From positions 1 through 28,841 of the IMG/VR virus record IMGVR_UViG_3300009149_000199: a stretch of DNA of 28,841 nucleotides, one strand, 5' to 3'. Origin of the DNA: a virus. This document shows positions 1 to 6,975 of this stretch, piece by piece (position 1 is the first letter of the stretch; each line of letters starts with the position of its first letter). The notes below the pieces were generated by a model. The model was not told the origin of the DNA, did no database searches, and was given only the letters and a program-made list of their open reading frames with translations. The translations under genes were made by a program, and so were the position numbers.

Positions 1-60
1 AAAGGTCATGTAGAAGTGGTTAAGGTACTAAAGAGTTATATGAAACAAGGAGAAGTATGA
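1..60 (+). CDS. C-terminal end of a gene cut by the window edge
   Basis: An open frame runs from the first base to a TGA at 58-60 and encodes 19 residues ending KSYMKQGEV. The stop overlaps the next ATG (ATGA), the linkage used throughout this phage, so it is very probably the tail of a real upstream gene. The stretch GHVEVVKVL resembles the second helix of an ankyrin repeat, but 19 residues are too few to claim this. The function is unknown. Confidence 0.55.
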   Translation, partial: KGHVEVVKVLKSYMKQGEV

Positions 61-371
61 TGGTATTCTATTACTGTACTTGTACGGAGTTAAACGAACA
101 AAAAAGAGCAGAGTCAGCAGGTAGAACTCCATTCAGAGAAGTGAAAATAGACGAAGACGGTGTGTGCGTCAATTGTGGTTATTATGCTGTAGCATATTTT
201 GATAGAATTGATCCGAATAGAGTAAAGTTGTATGATAAGCTATATAACACAGGTACACCACCACCACTAAATCACAAGGGAGGGTTGAGTATTGAATGTT
301 CTATCAATAAAAAAAGAAGGGATGATCGTGAATCGAAAGGAAAAAATACTAATGGCAATATGGGTGTTTAA
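57..371 (+). CDS. Small protein with a possible zinc-binding Cys pair set, unknown function
   Basis: 104 residues. The start is ATG at 57, or the adjacent ATG at 60, behind an AAGGAG site at 46-51. The N-terminal half has a CTC pair at residues 7-9 and a CVNCG motif near residues 37-41, which together look like a small zinc ribbon. The C-terminal 25 residues are rich in Lys, Arg, Asp and Asn and look unstructured. The last 50 bases overlap the next small gene in another frame, more than elsewhere here, so the tail could be read differently. No family is recognised. Confidence 0.6.
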   Translation: MMVFYYCTCTELNEQKRAESAGRTPFREVKIDEDGVCVNCGYYAVAYFDRIDPNRVKLYDKLYNTGTPPPLNHKGGLSIECSINKKRRDDRESKGKNTNGNMGV

Positions 372-441
372 TGAATTAATAGATAAATACCCACAAATAT
401 ATCTTACATTAAAAGAAAACTACTTAAAGGAGAACAAATGA
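322..441 (+). CDS. 39-residue hypothetical protein
   Basis: A short frame of 39 residues (MIVNRKEKIL...) whose TGA overlaps the ATG of the next gene. A GTG at 328 behind AAGAAGG (314-320) is an equally good start and would give 37 residues. It has a short hydrophobic-aromatic segment (MAIWVFNELI) followed by a charged tail. The ATGA coupling at the 3' end is the main support. It overlaps the preceding gene by 50 bases. The function is unknown. Confidence 0.45.
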   Translation: MIVNRKEKILMAIWVFNELIDKYPQIYLTLKENYLKENK

Positions 442-644
442 AAATATTAATATTAATGATGTCACTAACAGGATGTGCTCATTCTAAATATCCGATAAGT
501 AGAGACTCTACCGAAAAAGTTTCTGAGAAAAAGAAGAATCACATTGATAGAATGTACGATTGTGTATTGCGGTTGATAGAACAAAATGGAGTGGAGGCTA
601 CTGTTGCACAAGATGTTTGTGCTAATACTTTGAGGAGGAAATAA
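438..644 (+). CDS. Small predicted lipoprotein
   Basis: 68 residues with a good AAAGGAG site. The N-terminus MKILILMMSLTGC is a short lipoprotein signal peptide with lipobox LTGC and lipidated Cys13. The mature part is about 55 residues, mostly charged and helical, with two further Cys (residues 42 and 61) that could form a disulfide in the periplasm. Phages use small lipoproteins as outer-membrane spanins or superinfection-exclusion proteins, but this one lacks the proline richness of Rz1, so neither role can be assigned. Confidence 0.7.
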   Translation: MKILILMMSLTGCAHSKYPISRDSTEKVSEKKKNHIDRMYDCVLRLIEQNGVEATVAQDVCANTLRRK

Positions 645-814
645 TGGAACCTGGTGAAATAGAACCTCTTATAAATGAAACTGAAATACAAAAGCTAGTA
701 GATGAGTTCTTGGAGAATAGGAATAAACCTTACAGTTGTGACCATAAATGGAAAACTACTATGATGGTGTTTAACAGTATTACATTTTGTGAACATTGTG
801 GAGAAAAGAAATGA
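644..814 (+). CDS. 56-residue protein with CxxH...CxxC zinc-ribbon pattern
   Basis: Starts at ATG 644 inside the TAATG junction with the previous gene, behind a GAGGAGG site, and ends in an ATGA overlap with the next. The first 30 residues are acidic and helical. The C-terminus has CDHKW near residues 32-36 and CEHCGEKK at the very end, a CxxH-x14-CxxC spacing that fits one zinc ion. Such mini zinc proteins are common in phage early regions. The function is unknown. Confidence 0.65.
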   Translation: MEPGEIEPLINETEIQKLVDEFLENRNKPYSCDHKWKTTMMVFNSITFCEHCGEKK

Positions 815-1008
815 GTTCTTACGAAGACATGTTAAGAGATTCTGTAAATCGTCTAGAAACAGAACTAACGGAGCTTAGGAAATGTAAAGAAGCACTAGAA
901 GCGATGAGAAAGTGCCCATTAATTATTGAAGCAGGATTTGTACCTTATATTGAAAGTGTGTTAGGTTTACGAGATGATTATGTAGTGAAGGAGAAGAACG
1001 GTGAATAG
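811..1008 (+). CDS. 65-residue coiled-coil protein, unknown function
   Basis: The start is ATG 811 in the ATGA overlap, behind GGAG (800-803). An upstream in-frame TTG at 796 would lie inside the previous gene and has no better site. Residues 5-35 form a heptad-like helix (SVNRLETELTELRKCKEALE), followed by a short globular-looking part. It overlaps the next gene by 8 bases. No known family. Confidence 0.65.
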   Translation: MSSYEDMLRDSVNRLETELTELRKCKEALEAMRKCPLIIEAGFVPYIESVLGLRDDYVVKEKNGE

Positions 1009-1384
1009 AATAGAAGAATTTAAAAAAGCTGATGAATATTATAAGAAATATGGAAAACATACTACTGATAGAATAAAGTATTTTCTAAAAGAAGTAGGAG
1101 ATACTCCAGAGAATAGAAAAAAATACAGTAACCTAGTTCATAATATGAATATGAAACGGTATTTAAAAAATGCCCCAGAAGAAGTAAAAAAGAAGGTAGT
1201 AGCTTGTCAGCTCAGATATCAGAAGTCTGACAAATATAAAGCATATCGTAGGAAGTATGAGAAAGGGTATAGAGCTGAACATAGAACTGAACATAACTTT
1301 AAGAGCTGGAAAAGTATGAGAAAATCTATTGGAAAACCTACTACTAAATCAGAAGAATTAAAATATCTAATGACTAGGTCATAA
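1001..1384 (+). CDS. Very basic 127-residue protein, unknown function
   Basis: GTG start at 1001 with an AAGGAG site at 988-993. The protein is extremely rich in Lys, Arg and Tyr along its whole length (for example KYKAYRRKYEKGYRAEH) and predicted mostly helical, which suggests nucleic-acid binding. It has no catalytic motif that I recognise. It might be a degenerate endonuclease-like or DNA-binding accessory protein, but that is inference from composition only. Confidence 0.6.
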   Translation: MNRIEEFKKADEYYKKYGKHTTDRIKYFLKEVGDTPENRKKYSNLVHNMNMKRYLKNAPEEVKKKVVACQLRYQKSDKYKAYRRKYEKGYRAEHRTEHNFKSWKSMRKSIGKPTTKSEELKYLMTRS

Positions 1385-1654
1385 ATGAATAAGAAACTAT
1401 GCACAGCACTTACTATTGGATATCACTTGCTTTTTCTCGGAGGATCGTCTACAATGATAAATGGATACCTTGATGAGATAACAGCTCTTAAGAACGAGAT
1501 CAAGACTCAAGGAGATCGAGCAGTTAAAGTAGTGGACGATGTTAAGAAAGTCGGTGAAGATGTGGATAAATCTGTCAAAGATTTAAACAGTACAGTTAAC
1601 AAAATATCAGGCGAGTTGAGCAAAGTGAAGAAAGCTTGTAAGAGGTTTTTATGA
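1385..1654 (+). CDS. Small membrane-anchored coiled-coil protein
   Basis: 89 residues directly after the previous stop. Residues 5-25 are hydrophobic (ALTIGYHLLFLGG) and could be a membrane anchor or signal segment. The rest is a long amphipathic helix with repeated V and L spacing and many Lys and Asp, typical of a coiled coil. The ATG at 1385 has no clear ribosome site. An in-frame ATG at 1454 has a GGAGG ten bases upstream and would give a soluble 66-residue protein, so the true start is uncertain. It overlaps the nuclease gene by 4 bases. Confidence 0.6.
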   Translation: MNKKLCTALTIGYHLLFLGGSSTMINGYLDEITALKNEIKTQGDRAVKVVDDVKKVGEDVDKSVKDLNSTVNKISGELSKVKKACKRFL

Positions 1655-2646
1655 AGAAGCTTTTTTTATCGAATTCTCAGATTTCAACTTACACAGATTG
1701 TCCTAGGAAATGGTGGCTCCAAAAGATAAAAAGATTGCGTCCTAATTATAAAGGTAGTGCATTACTGTTTGGCTCGGCACTGGACCAAGCTGTCGAGCAC
1801 ATACTACTGAAAAAAGAAGGATCATTCCACCAAGAGTTTCTTGACAGTATGAAGATTTTCGACGTAAACGGTACAGAAAAAGTACTTCCTCATGACATCT
1901 TAGATGTGAGGTTTTTTGCAGGTGACATAGATCCGACACTATTAGAGCAAGAGGTAGTTGACTATTATTGTGATGCAGTTTTTATTAAAAAAGTAGAAAT
2001 AAACGAGATGTTGGAATACTGTAAGCAACAAAGAAAAGCGAAGAAACCTTTATCTAGAGATGAACAGAGATTGTTCAATTACATGGCATATGAATCATTG
2101 CTTCAAAAAGGTTTGATGCTTCTAGATGCTCTAGATGAGTGGATAGAAGAGAATGTTACAGAAGTACATTCTGTGCAGAAGAAAATCGAGATTGAGAATG
2201 AGAATGGTGATAAGTTCATTGGCTACTTAGATTTTATCGTCACATTAAAGGACGGTAGGAAGGTGCTAATTGACCTTAAGACGAGTTCTAATCCTAATGC
2301 ATACTATCCGGCAACTTCAGCAGCAGATAGCGTACAGCTAGGTATATATTCGCAGGAAGAAGGGATTACAGATGTGGCTTATTTAGTGGCAGATAAGAAG
2401 ATTAGAAAGCGAGATCCAAAGGTGAGACTTAAGTTTGTAGAAGGTAAGATAACTGAGGAGCATTTAGATAAAGTGTTTGAAGATATTGAAAAGGTTACTA
2501 TAGAAATTAAAGAAAAGCTGAAGACTGGTGAAGAAGTATTTGAGAAGAACTTAGACTCATGTATGAAATTTGCAGGTTGCGAATTCTTCAATTACTGTAA
2601 AAAAGGATGTATGAAGGGATTAGAATACATTAATGATAAGAAGTGA
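1651..2646 (+). CDS. RecB/Cas4-like PD-(D/E)XK exonuclease with probable Fe-S cluster
   Basis: 331 residues. The N-terminal SNSQISTYTDCPRKWW with Cys17 and the helix GSALDQAVEHIL (41-52) are typical of the RecB/AddB/Cas4 nuclease fold. The active site is visible as D194 in GYLDFIV, D208 and K210 in LIDLKTSS, and Q229/Y233 in QLGIYSQ. Near the C-terminus C304, C310, C316 and C320 are spaced to close, with Cys17, a 4Fe-4S cluster as in AddB and Cas4. Proteins of this family degrade or resect DNA ends. The annealing-protein gene lies 1.4 kb downstream in the same run, so it probably makes the single strands that protein uses. The pairing is inferred from context. Confidence 0.85.
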   Translation: MKKLFLSNSQISTYTDCPRKWWLQKIKRLRPNYKGSALLFGSALDQAVEHILLKKEGSFHQEFLDSMKIFDVNGTEKVLPHDILDVRFFAGDIDPTLLEQEVVDYYCDAVFIKKVEINEMLEYCKQQRKAKKPLSRDEQRLFNYMAYESLLQKGLMLLDALDEWIEENVTEVHSVQKKIEIENENGDKFIGYLDFIVTLKDGRKVLIDLKTSSNPNAYYPATSAADSVQLGIYSQEEGITDVAYLVADKKIRKRDPKVRLKFVEGKITEEHLDKVFEDIEKVTIEIKEKLKTGEEVFEKNLDSCMKFAGCEFFNYCKKGCMKGLEYINDKK

Positions 2647-2652
2647 GGAACT

Positions 2653-2817
2653 ATGTCAAGTAATTATAAAAATAGTAAAAAAAGATTTGCATTATTACTC
2701 TTACAATTAGCAGGAATAGTGTATATTTTATCACATGGAAACTATGAAGCTAAGTTATTAGCAGCAATGATTTCTCCACTTTGGTTAATTGCAGCCATAT
2801 CTTGGAGATCTGAATGA
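2653..2817 (+). CDS. 54-residue protein with two membrane segments
   Basis: ATG at 2653 behind GAGGAA; the stop overlaps the next gene (ATGA). The N-terminus is basic (NYKNSKKR). Two hydrophobic stretches follow, RFALLLLQLAGIVYIL and LLAAMISPLWLIAAI, separated by a short polar turn. This is the layout of a small two-helix membrane protein with both ends inside. Small holins have this shape, but it sits in an early recombination block rather than beside an endolysin, so the role is open. Confidence 0.65.
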   Translation: MSSNYKNSKKRFALLLLQLAGIVYILSHGNYEAKLLAAMISPLWLIAAISWRSE

Positions 2818-3344
2818 CAAAAGTGATAAATCTTCTAGGTGGTTCAGGTTGTGGTAAGACTACAGTGGCAGCAGGATTATTCTATGAAATGAAACGTAAT
2901 GGCGTTAGTTGTGAGTTCGTTCAAGAATTTGTAAAGACATGGGTATATCAAGATAAAGTCATAGTACATGCTGATCAGAAAACTATACTAGAAGAGCAAT
3001 ATAAAAGAGAAAGTGTTTTATACGGAAAAGTGGAGTACATAATAACAGACTCCCCTTTCATACTTTCTCCAATATACGAGAAGTTTAATTATGAATTGAA
3101 TGAGACAGAAGATGGTGCTATTCAATTATTGAAAAATGCTAAAGAGCAAGGAGTGAGTCACATTAACTTCTTGTTGAATAGAACAATACCTTTTGATCAT
3201 TACGGTAGATATGAGGATGAGGAAACTGCAAAGAAAATAGATGTTGCAGTAAAAGATTTTTTAGTGTACAATGAATTAGATTATTATGAGATAACTCGTT
3301 TTGATCAAGATGCTAAGATATGTGAGATCATACAACAGCTATAG
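2814..3344 (+). CDS. P-loop ATPase/kinase (AAA_28/NadR-like fold)
   Basis: 176 residues with Walker A GGSGCGKTT at residues 9-17 and a DSPF motif near residue 80 (ITDSPFILSP), the usual acidic base/Walker B region of nucleoside-kinase-like P-loop proteins. The opening 'G-GSGCGKTTVAAGLFYEMK' is typical of a widespread phage ATPase family related to the NadR kinase domain. The substrate of this family is not settled. It could phosphorylate a nucleoside or act as a DNA-metabolism ATPase. It overlaps the previous gene by 4 bases within the recombination block. Confidence 0.75.
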   Translation: MTKVINLLGGSGCGKTTVAAGLFYEMKRNGVSCEFVQEFVKTWVYQDKVIVHADQKTILEEQYKRESVLYGKVEYIITDSPFILSPIYEKFNYELNETEDGAIQLLKNAKEQGVSHINFLLNRTIPFDHYGRYEDEETAKKIDVAVKDFLVYNELDYYEITRFDQDAKICEIIQQL

Positions 3345-3353
3345 GAGAAAACT

Positions 3354-3698
3354 ATGCAAATAGAAAAGCTAGAAGACATTTTAACAATTAACTTTGACAA
3401 ACTTAAGTCACCTGAAAAGACGAGACTTCTTGTTAAGATTAAGCAACTCATTAAGTCAGAGAACAAGACTGAAGCATTAGCTACTGAGAACGCTCAGGAT
3501 CTTCCGTATGAAGGTTTAAGCATCGTAGGTAATAAGTATGTAGAGCTTAGATTCGACCTGGATACGAAGCAAGCTAGAGTCACTGGTGTAAGACAAGATC
3601 CAAGGGATGTAAAAGGGCGCAATTATATGTCAGGAGCAGAGGCTTTGCTTAAAGTTAAAACATTGGCAAAAGATCAAAAGGAGATAGAAAATGAGTAG
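3354..3698 (+). CDS. Conserved-looking hypothetical protein in recombination block
   Basis: 114 residues with an AGGAG site 9 bases before the ATG. The N-terminal 40 residues are helical and charged. The C-terminal half looks like a compact alpha/beta domain (SIVGNKYVELRFDLDTKQARVTGVRQ). It overlaps the next gene by 8 bases. It lies between the ATPase and the annealing protein, so it may be an accessory of that set. I recognise no family. Confidence 0.7.
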   Translation: MQIEKLEDILTINFDKLKSPEKTRLLVKIKQLIKSENKTEALATENAQDLPYEGLSIVGNKYVELRFDLDTKQARVTGVRQDPRDVKGRNYMSGAEALLKVKTLAKDQKEIENE

Positions 3699-4068
3699 AA
3701 ATGTTGACACAAATTTAATTAATGCTCGATCAAGAGAAAAAGAGCAGGTCGTATTTGACGGAAGATTTATTGAGGGAATCCTAGCAGAAGGGAAAACTCC
3801 TGAAGGTTTGATAAGTGCAGCAAAAGATGAGCTTGGAATCGGAGAGGATGACCTCATATCGCTAAGCTTTACTGAAAAACTTGGGGAGTTAAACTTAAAG
3901 ACTAAAGCGTTTATCTCTCTAGCGAATTTTACTTCTAAAGCTGAGGGAACAAAACTCTTGACTGAGGAAGAGCTTTCCGGTATAAGATTAATAGAAGAAA
4001 AACTAGCTAAGCAAATTAGCGAAATTTATGGTATTGATTTGGAAGATCTTTACGAGGAGGAAGTATAA
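3691..4068 (+). CDS. Hypothetical protein upstream of the annealing protein
   Basis: 125 residues, ATG 3691 behind AAGGAGAT. Acidic and mostly helical, with no Cys and no visible catalytic motif. It ends in a TAATG junction with the Sak3-type gene, so the two are translationally coupled and probably made together. The function is unknown. A partner or regulator of the annealing protein is possible but is only a positional guess. Confidence 0.7.
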   Translation: MSRNVDTNLINARSREKEQVVFDGRFIEGILAEGKTPEGLISAAKDELGIGEDDLISLSFTEKLGELNLKTKAFISLANFTSKAEGTKLLTEEELSGIRLIEEKLAKQISEIYGIDLEDLYEEEV

Positions 4069-4595
4069 TGAGTGAAACTACGTTTGAAAAACTAAATAAG
4101 ATTAATATTAGCGATAAAACTGAAAAGAAGGGACAGTTCACCTACTTGAGTTGGGCATATAGTTGGGGAGAGTTAAAGAAAGTTGCCCCAAATGCCACAG
4201 TAATAGTCTATGAGAATGAAGCAGGACTACCCTACTTCCCCGATGGAAATGTTGGAGTGATGGTAAAGGTTGGTGTAGTAGTAGACGGGCTTGAGCACAT
4301 AAGTTACCTTCCAGTCATGAACTTTAGCAATAAGTCAATCGCTGCAGATAAGGTTAATATGATGGACATTAACAAAACGGTACAAAGAGCTACTGTTAAA
4401 GCAATCGGGCTTCATGGGCTAGGACTTTATATCTATGCAGGAGAAGATTTACCAGAAGAAGAAGCTAAGAAAGAGTCACCAGTTAAAGTTGTAGCTTCTA
4501 AAAAAGCAGTGAAAACTGTTACTAAGAAGTCTGGAAATAGCTTTAGAACTAGCAAGAAACCTAGTACATTAACAGTAGTTGAGGAGGAGTTATAA
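4068..4595 (+). CDS. Single-strand annealing protein, Sak3/DUF1071 family
   Basis: 175 residues. Family signatures in order: FTYLSWAYSWGELKK (24-38), where the W-containing helix is the hallmark; YLPVMNFSNKSI (80-91); and NKTVQRATVKAIGLHGLGLYIYAGEDLP (102-129). This is the core of DUF1071, a Rad52-superfamily phage recombinase (Sak3) that anneals complementary single strands. The last 45 residues are a Lys/Thr/Ser-rich tail, probably flexible. It is coupled by TAATG to genes on both sides. With the Fe-S nuclease upstream it forms a plausible exonuclease/annealase pair. Confidence 0.88.
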   Translation: MSETTFEKLNKINISDKTEKKGQFTYLSWAYSWGELKKVAPNATVIVYENEAGLPYFPDGNVGVMVKVGVVVDGLEHISYLPVMNFSNKSIAADKVNMMDINKTVQRATVKAIGLHGLGLYIYAGEDLPEEEAKKESPVKVVASKKAVKTVTKKSGNSFRTSKKPSTLTVVEEEL

Positions 4596-4942
4596 TGAGC
4601 GAACAAGAAGTAGAAAAGGGAACCTCCTCTGTAGACGAAAAAGCGGTAGATAATCTTGCTGATAACATCTATAGAGGCTTAGAATTGACTGTAGAGGATC
4701 TTCAATCTAAGTTACCTGACCAAGTGTCAGCTATGGGAGCAAATGCTCTTAGAAGAGTCCTAAAGGCTGTTATAATGTATCCTGCATTACCTGAAGAGGA
4801 AACATCTTTGACAGAAAGAGAGCAGAGATTCATGGCATCAATGTACGCACTACATCAGGCAGGAGTTCAGTTAGAGATTAGAGAGATTGGTAAATTACAA
4901 CAAGAGTATGACAAAAAACAACAACAAGAGCAAGGAGAGTAA
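4595..4942 (+). CDS. Hypothetical acidic helical protein
   Basis: 115 residues, coupled by TAATG to the annealing protein and preceded by GAGGAGG. The central part (DQVSAMGANALRRVLKAVIMYP) and 'REQRFMASMYALHQAGVQLEI' look like amphipathic helices, and the C-terminus is Gln/Glu rich. The repeat-poor helical make-up and position suggest a replication or recombination accessory protein. No family is recognised. Confidence 0.7.
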   Translation: MSEQEVEKGTSSVDEKAVDNLADNIYRGLELTVEDLQSKLPDQVSAMGANALRRVLKAVIMYPALPEEETSLTEREQRFMASMYALHQAGVQLEIREIGKLQQEYDKKQQQEQGE

Positions 4943-4943
4943 A

Positions 4944-5228
4944 ATGGCAGATTTTATTAATTTAGGTGCATTAATGACAAAGAAAGAAAAAGACGCAAAA
5001 GGTAAGCTTCAGTATTACATCAAGCTTGATAAGGATGTCAAGATTACTGTAAACGGTAAAGCTACTACTAGTGACTACGTTCAAGTTAAGAACCCACAAG
5101 CTAAATATGATGCAATGTTAGCTAAAGGGAAGATCACTGAGGAAGAGGCTGATATTGCAAAAGCTAGATTCGTTGGAGGGGGTGACTTGGCGTTCATTCG
5201 TCAAGAATTAACTATTGTTATAGATTAA
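4944..5228 (+). CDS. Hypothetical 94-residue beta-rich protein, last gene before the terminator
   Basis: ATG 4944 has AAGGAG at 4932-4937. The longer in-frame TTG start at 4887 is rejected because it would run inside the previous gene. The protein has alternating beta-type segments (LQYYIKLDKDVKITVNGK, LAFIRQELTIVID). A small OB-like nucleic-acid-binding protein is possible from this pattern and the neighbourhood, but no signature confirms it. A terminator follows 14 bases after the stop. Confidence 0.7.
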   Translation: MADFINLGALMTKKEKDAKGKLQYYIKLDKDVKITVNGKATTSDYVQVKNPQAKYDAMLAKGKITEEEADIAKARFVGGGDLAFIRQELTIVID

Positions 5229-5241
5229 ACTGTGTTATAGT

Positions 5242-5271
5242 AAGAGTGCGCTGATAAATGGCGCACTTTTT
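5242..5271 (+). terminator. Rho-independent terminator after the recombination block
   Basis: AAGAGTGCGC (5242-5251) pairs with GCGCACTTTT (5261-5270) around a 9-base loop; seven GC-rich pairs form the core and the 3' arm runs into five T. It sits between the stop at 5228 and the next gene's ribosome site, so it probably ends the 1-5228 transcript. Confidence 0.8.
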
Positions 5272-5287
5272 ACATCTGGAGGATGTT

Positions 5288-5614
5288 ATGAATAATAAAA
5301 TCACACAAGAGACATTGGAAAATACACTAAAACCTTTCGATATTGTGAGGACCAAAAGTGGAGAGATAGCTTTTATAACAGAGGTTAATCTAAATACATG
5401 TCAATCTAGTCCTGTTCATCAAGTATCTTACTCTGTTAAATTTATTACTGAAAATATCCCCAGAGATAGGTCAGCTTGGTATGAGAATGATGAACTAGAA
5501 CTACTAGGTAATATTTTTATAAAGATTGCAGAAAGTACAGCAAGTCATCAACAGAGCTATAATGTTCCTAAATTATTTAATAACATAAAGACTGAAAGAG
5601 GTAAATCTTGGTAA
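5288..5614 (+). CDS. Hypothetical 108-residue protein
   Basis: The chosen start is ATG 5288 with CTGGAGGA just upstream. An earlier in-frame ATG at 5258 lies inside the terminator hairpin and has no ribosome site. The N-terminal two thirds (FDIVRTKSGEIAFITEVNL ... HQVSYSVKFI) read like a small SH3/KOW-type beta barrel ending with 'SAWYENDELELLGN', a pattern seen in many short phage proteins of unknown role. Confidence 0.65.
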   Translation: MNNKITQETLENTLKPFDIVRTKSGEIAFITEVNLNTCQSSPVHQVSYSVKFITENIPRDRSAWYENDELELLGNIFIKIAESTASHQQSYNVPKLFNNIKTERGKSW

Positions 5615-5625
5615 AGGGATTATAA

Positions 5626-5844
5626 ATGTGGAAGGTTAAAGATTTCATATCACAAAAAGAAACTGTAATAAATCATTTTAAAAAGAATGGAGTATCACAA
5701 GAAAATATTGCTGAATATGCTTCTACGGCAGGAGTACCTATTGTTATAATATGTGAGTTTATAAAGCAAGATATTCCTGAACATACTGAAATGTGCAACA
5801 AAAAGATTCGAGATATTAAAGAATTTTTTGGAATAAAGGATTAG
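5626..5844 (+). CDS. Small helical protein, possible HTH
   Basis: 72 residues with only a weak ribosome site. The segment NGVSQENIAEYASTAGVPIVIICEFI has the helix-turn-helix-like spacing of a small DNA-binding domain, but key positions are not convincing. It opens the transcript that leads to the helicase. Regulatory function is possible and unproven. Confidence 0.6.
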   Translation: MWKVKDFISQKETVINHFKKNGVSQENIAEYASTAGVPIVIICEFIKQDIPEHTEMCNKKIRDIKEFFGIKD

Positions 5845-5845
5845 T

Positions 5846-5971
5846 ATGAGGGCTAATTTGGAACCTTCCGGTGAATATAATAAAGAGATTGGAATACGAT
5901 ATACGAAGTGCTTTAAGAGTGGCACAGTGGTGATAGGACTTTGGTACTATATAATAAGGATTGAACTATGA
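5846..5971 (+). CDS. 41-residue hypothetical protein
   Basis: ATG 5846 directly after the previous stop, with AAAGGA about seven bases upstream; its TGA overlaps the helicase ATG. The C-terminal 15 residues are hydrophobic (GTVVIGLWYYIIRIEL) and may lie in or on the membrane. The coupling to the helicase is the main reason to call it. Confidence 0.5.
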   Translation: MRANLEPSGEYNKEIGIRYTKCFKSGTVVIGLWYYIIRIEL

Positions 5972-6975
5972 ATTTAGATGAGAAACGTAAGCAGCAAAGT
6001 GGTATTAGAAGCTTAGGTGATATGAAAAGAAGTGGGCTGATTAGCGGTAAGATAGACCCTACTAAATTTGTTAATGGTCCTGCAAAAATGGATTGCTTAG
6101 TTAGACCTTGGCAGCGTGGTGATATAACTGGAATATTAGCTGGAGCTGGGTCTGGAAAAACTAGTAGTGTTTTATATATTCTAAAACATACTCTAATGAA
6201 CAATCCAGATGGAATAGTTATATTCGTGTCATTAGAAATGACAGCTTCTGAAATAGGAGAAAAATGGTATAAGGCTACAGAAACTTGTCCAGAATTAGCC
6301 GATAGGCTTTATATCATAGAAAATTATGATGAAAATGGAACTTCTAAGAACTTATCTATTAGTGATATAAAAGTTGAATTATTTAATATAAAGGATACAA
6401 TAAATACTACAGTACATGCTTTTGTTATTGATCATTTATTAGAGATAGATTTAAATGGTGGGGTTGATTATAACCCTGTATGTAAGAAAATTAAAGACAT
6501 ATCGGTCGAATTAGATGCCCACTGTTTTTTATTGTCACAAACAACAAAAGGAAAAGGACAAGGTGATGTTCCAGTAAATAAGGACGGTTGTTTTGGAACT
6601 TCTAGATTTGAATGGATTGTAACTAATATATTAACTGTTTTTCAACCATTAAAGCGTGTAGAAAAAGAATGTAATCTTGCTATTATGGGTTGGCAGTATG
6701 CAAAGATTCGTTATAAGAATAAAAACGATAAAGCAAAAGAAGGAATGAATTATTTAATGACGTTTGATTTTGATACTGAGGATTTAGTTGAACTTAATAC
6801 TGCTGAAGTTTCTACATTTAAAATGTATTATGAAAAAGTACTAGAACTTCGTCAAAATGAGGCTAAGTTTAAATCATACCAGTTCAGTCTAGATCGTACC
6901 ATAAAGGGTAAGGATGGAAAAGAAGTTGTATTAAAAGAAACATTTGGTGGAGGATCTCCTGACGATGAACTCTGA
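5968..6975 (+). CDS. Replicative DNA helicase, DnaB/RecA-like core
   Basis: 335 residues, a single RecA-fold domain without the DnaB N-terminal domain. Walker A GAGSGKTS at 59-66, the DnaB-type 'FVSLEMTASEIGEKW' (H1a) at 86-100, Walker B AFVIDH ending in D155, and FLLSQTTKGKG (H3) at 187-197 are all present. Proteins of this type unwind DNA at the fork as hexamers and work with the primase and polymerase found in the same run. Compared with bacterial DnaB (about 470 residues) it is short, as in many phage helicases. Its 3' end is overlapped by 11 bases by a homing-endonuclease gene. Confidence 0.85.
   Translation: MNLDEKRKQQSGIRSLGDMKRSGLISGKIDPTKFVNGPAKMDCLVRPWQRGDITGILAGAGSGKTSSVLYILKHTLMNNPDGIVIFVSLEMTASEIGEKWYKATETCPELADRLYIIENYDENGTSKNLSISDIKVELFNIKDTINTTVHAFVIDHLLEIDLNGGVDYNPVCKKIKDISVELDAHCFLLSQTTKGKGQGDVPVNKDGCFGTSRFEWIVTNILTVFQPLKRVEKECNLAIMGWQYAKIRYKNKNDKAKEGMNYLMTFDFDTEDLVELNTAEVSTFKMYYEKVLELRQNEAKFKSYQFSLDRTIKGKDGKEVVLKETFGGGSPDDEL

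Noticed and set aside
5258-5287. Longer N-terminus for the 5288 gene
   Set aside because: The ATG at 5258 lies in the terminator hairpin and lacks a ribosome site, while 5288 has a GGAGG-type site.
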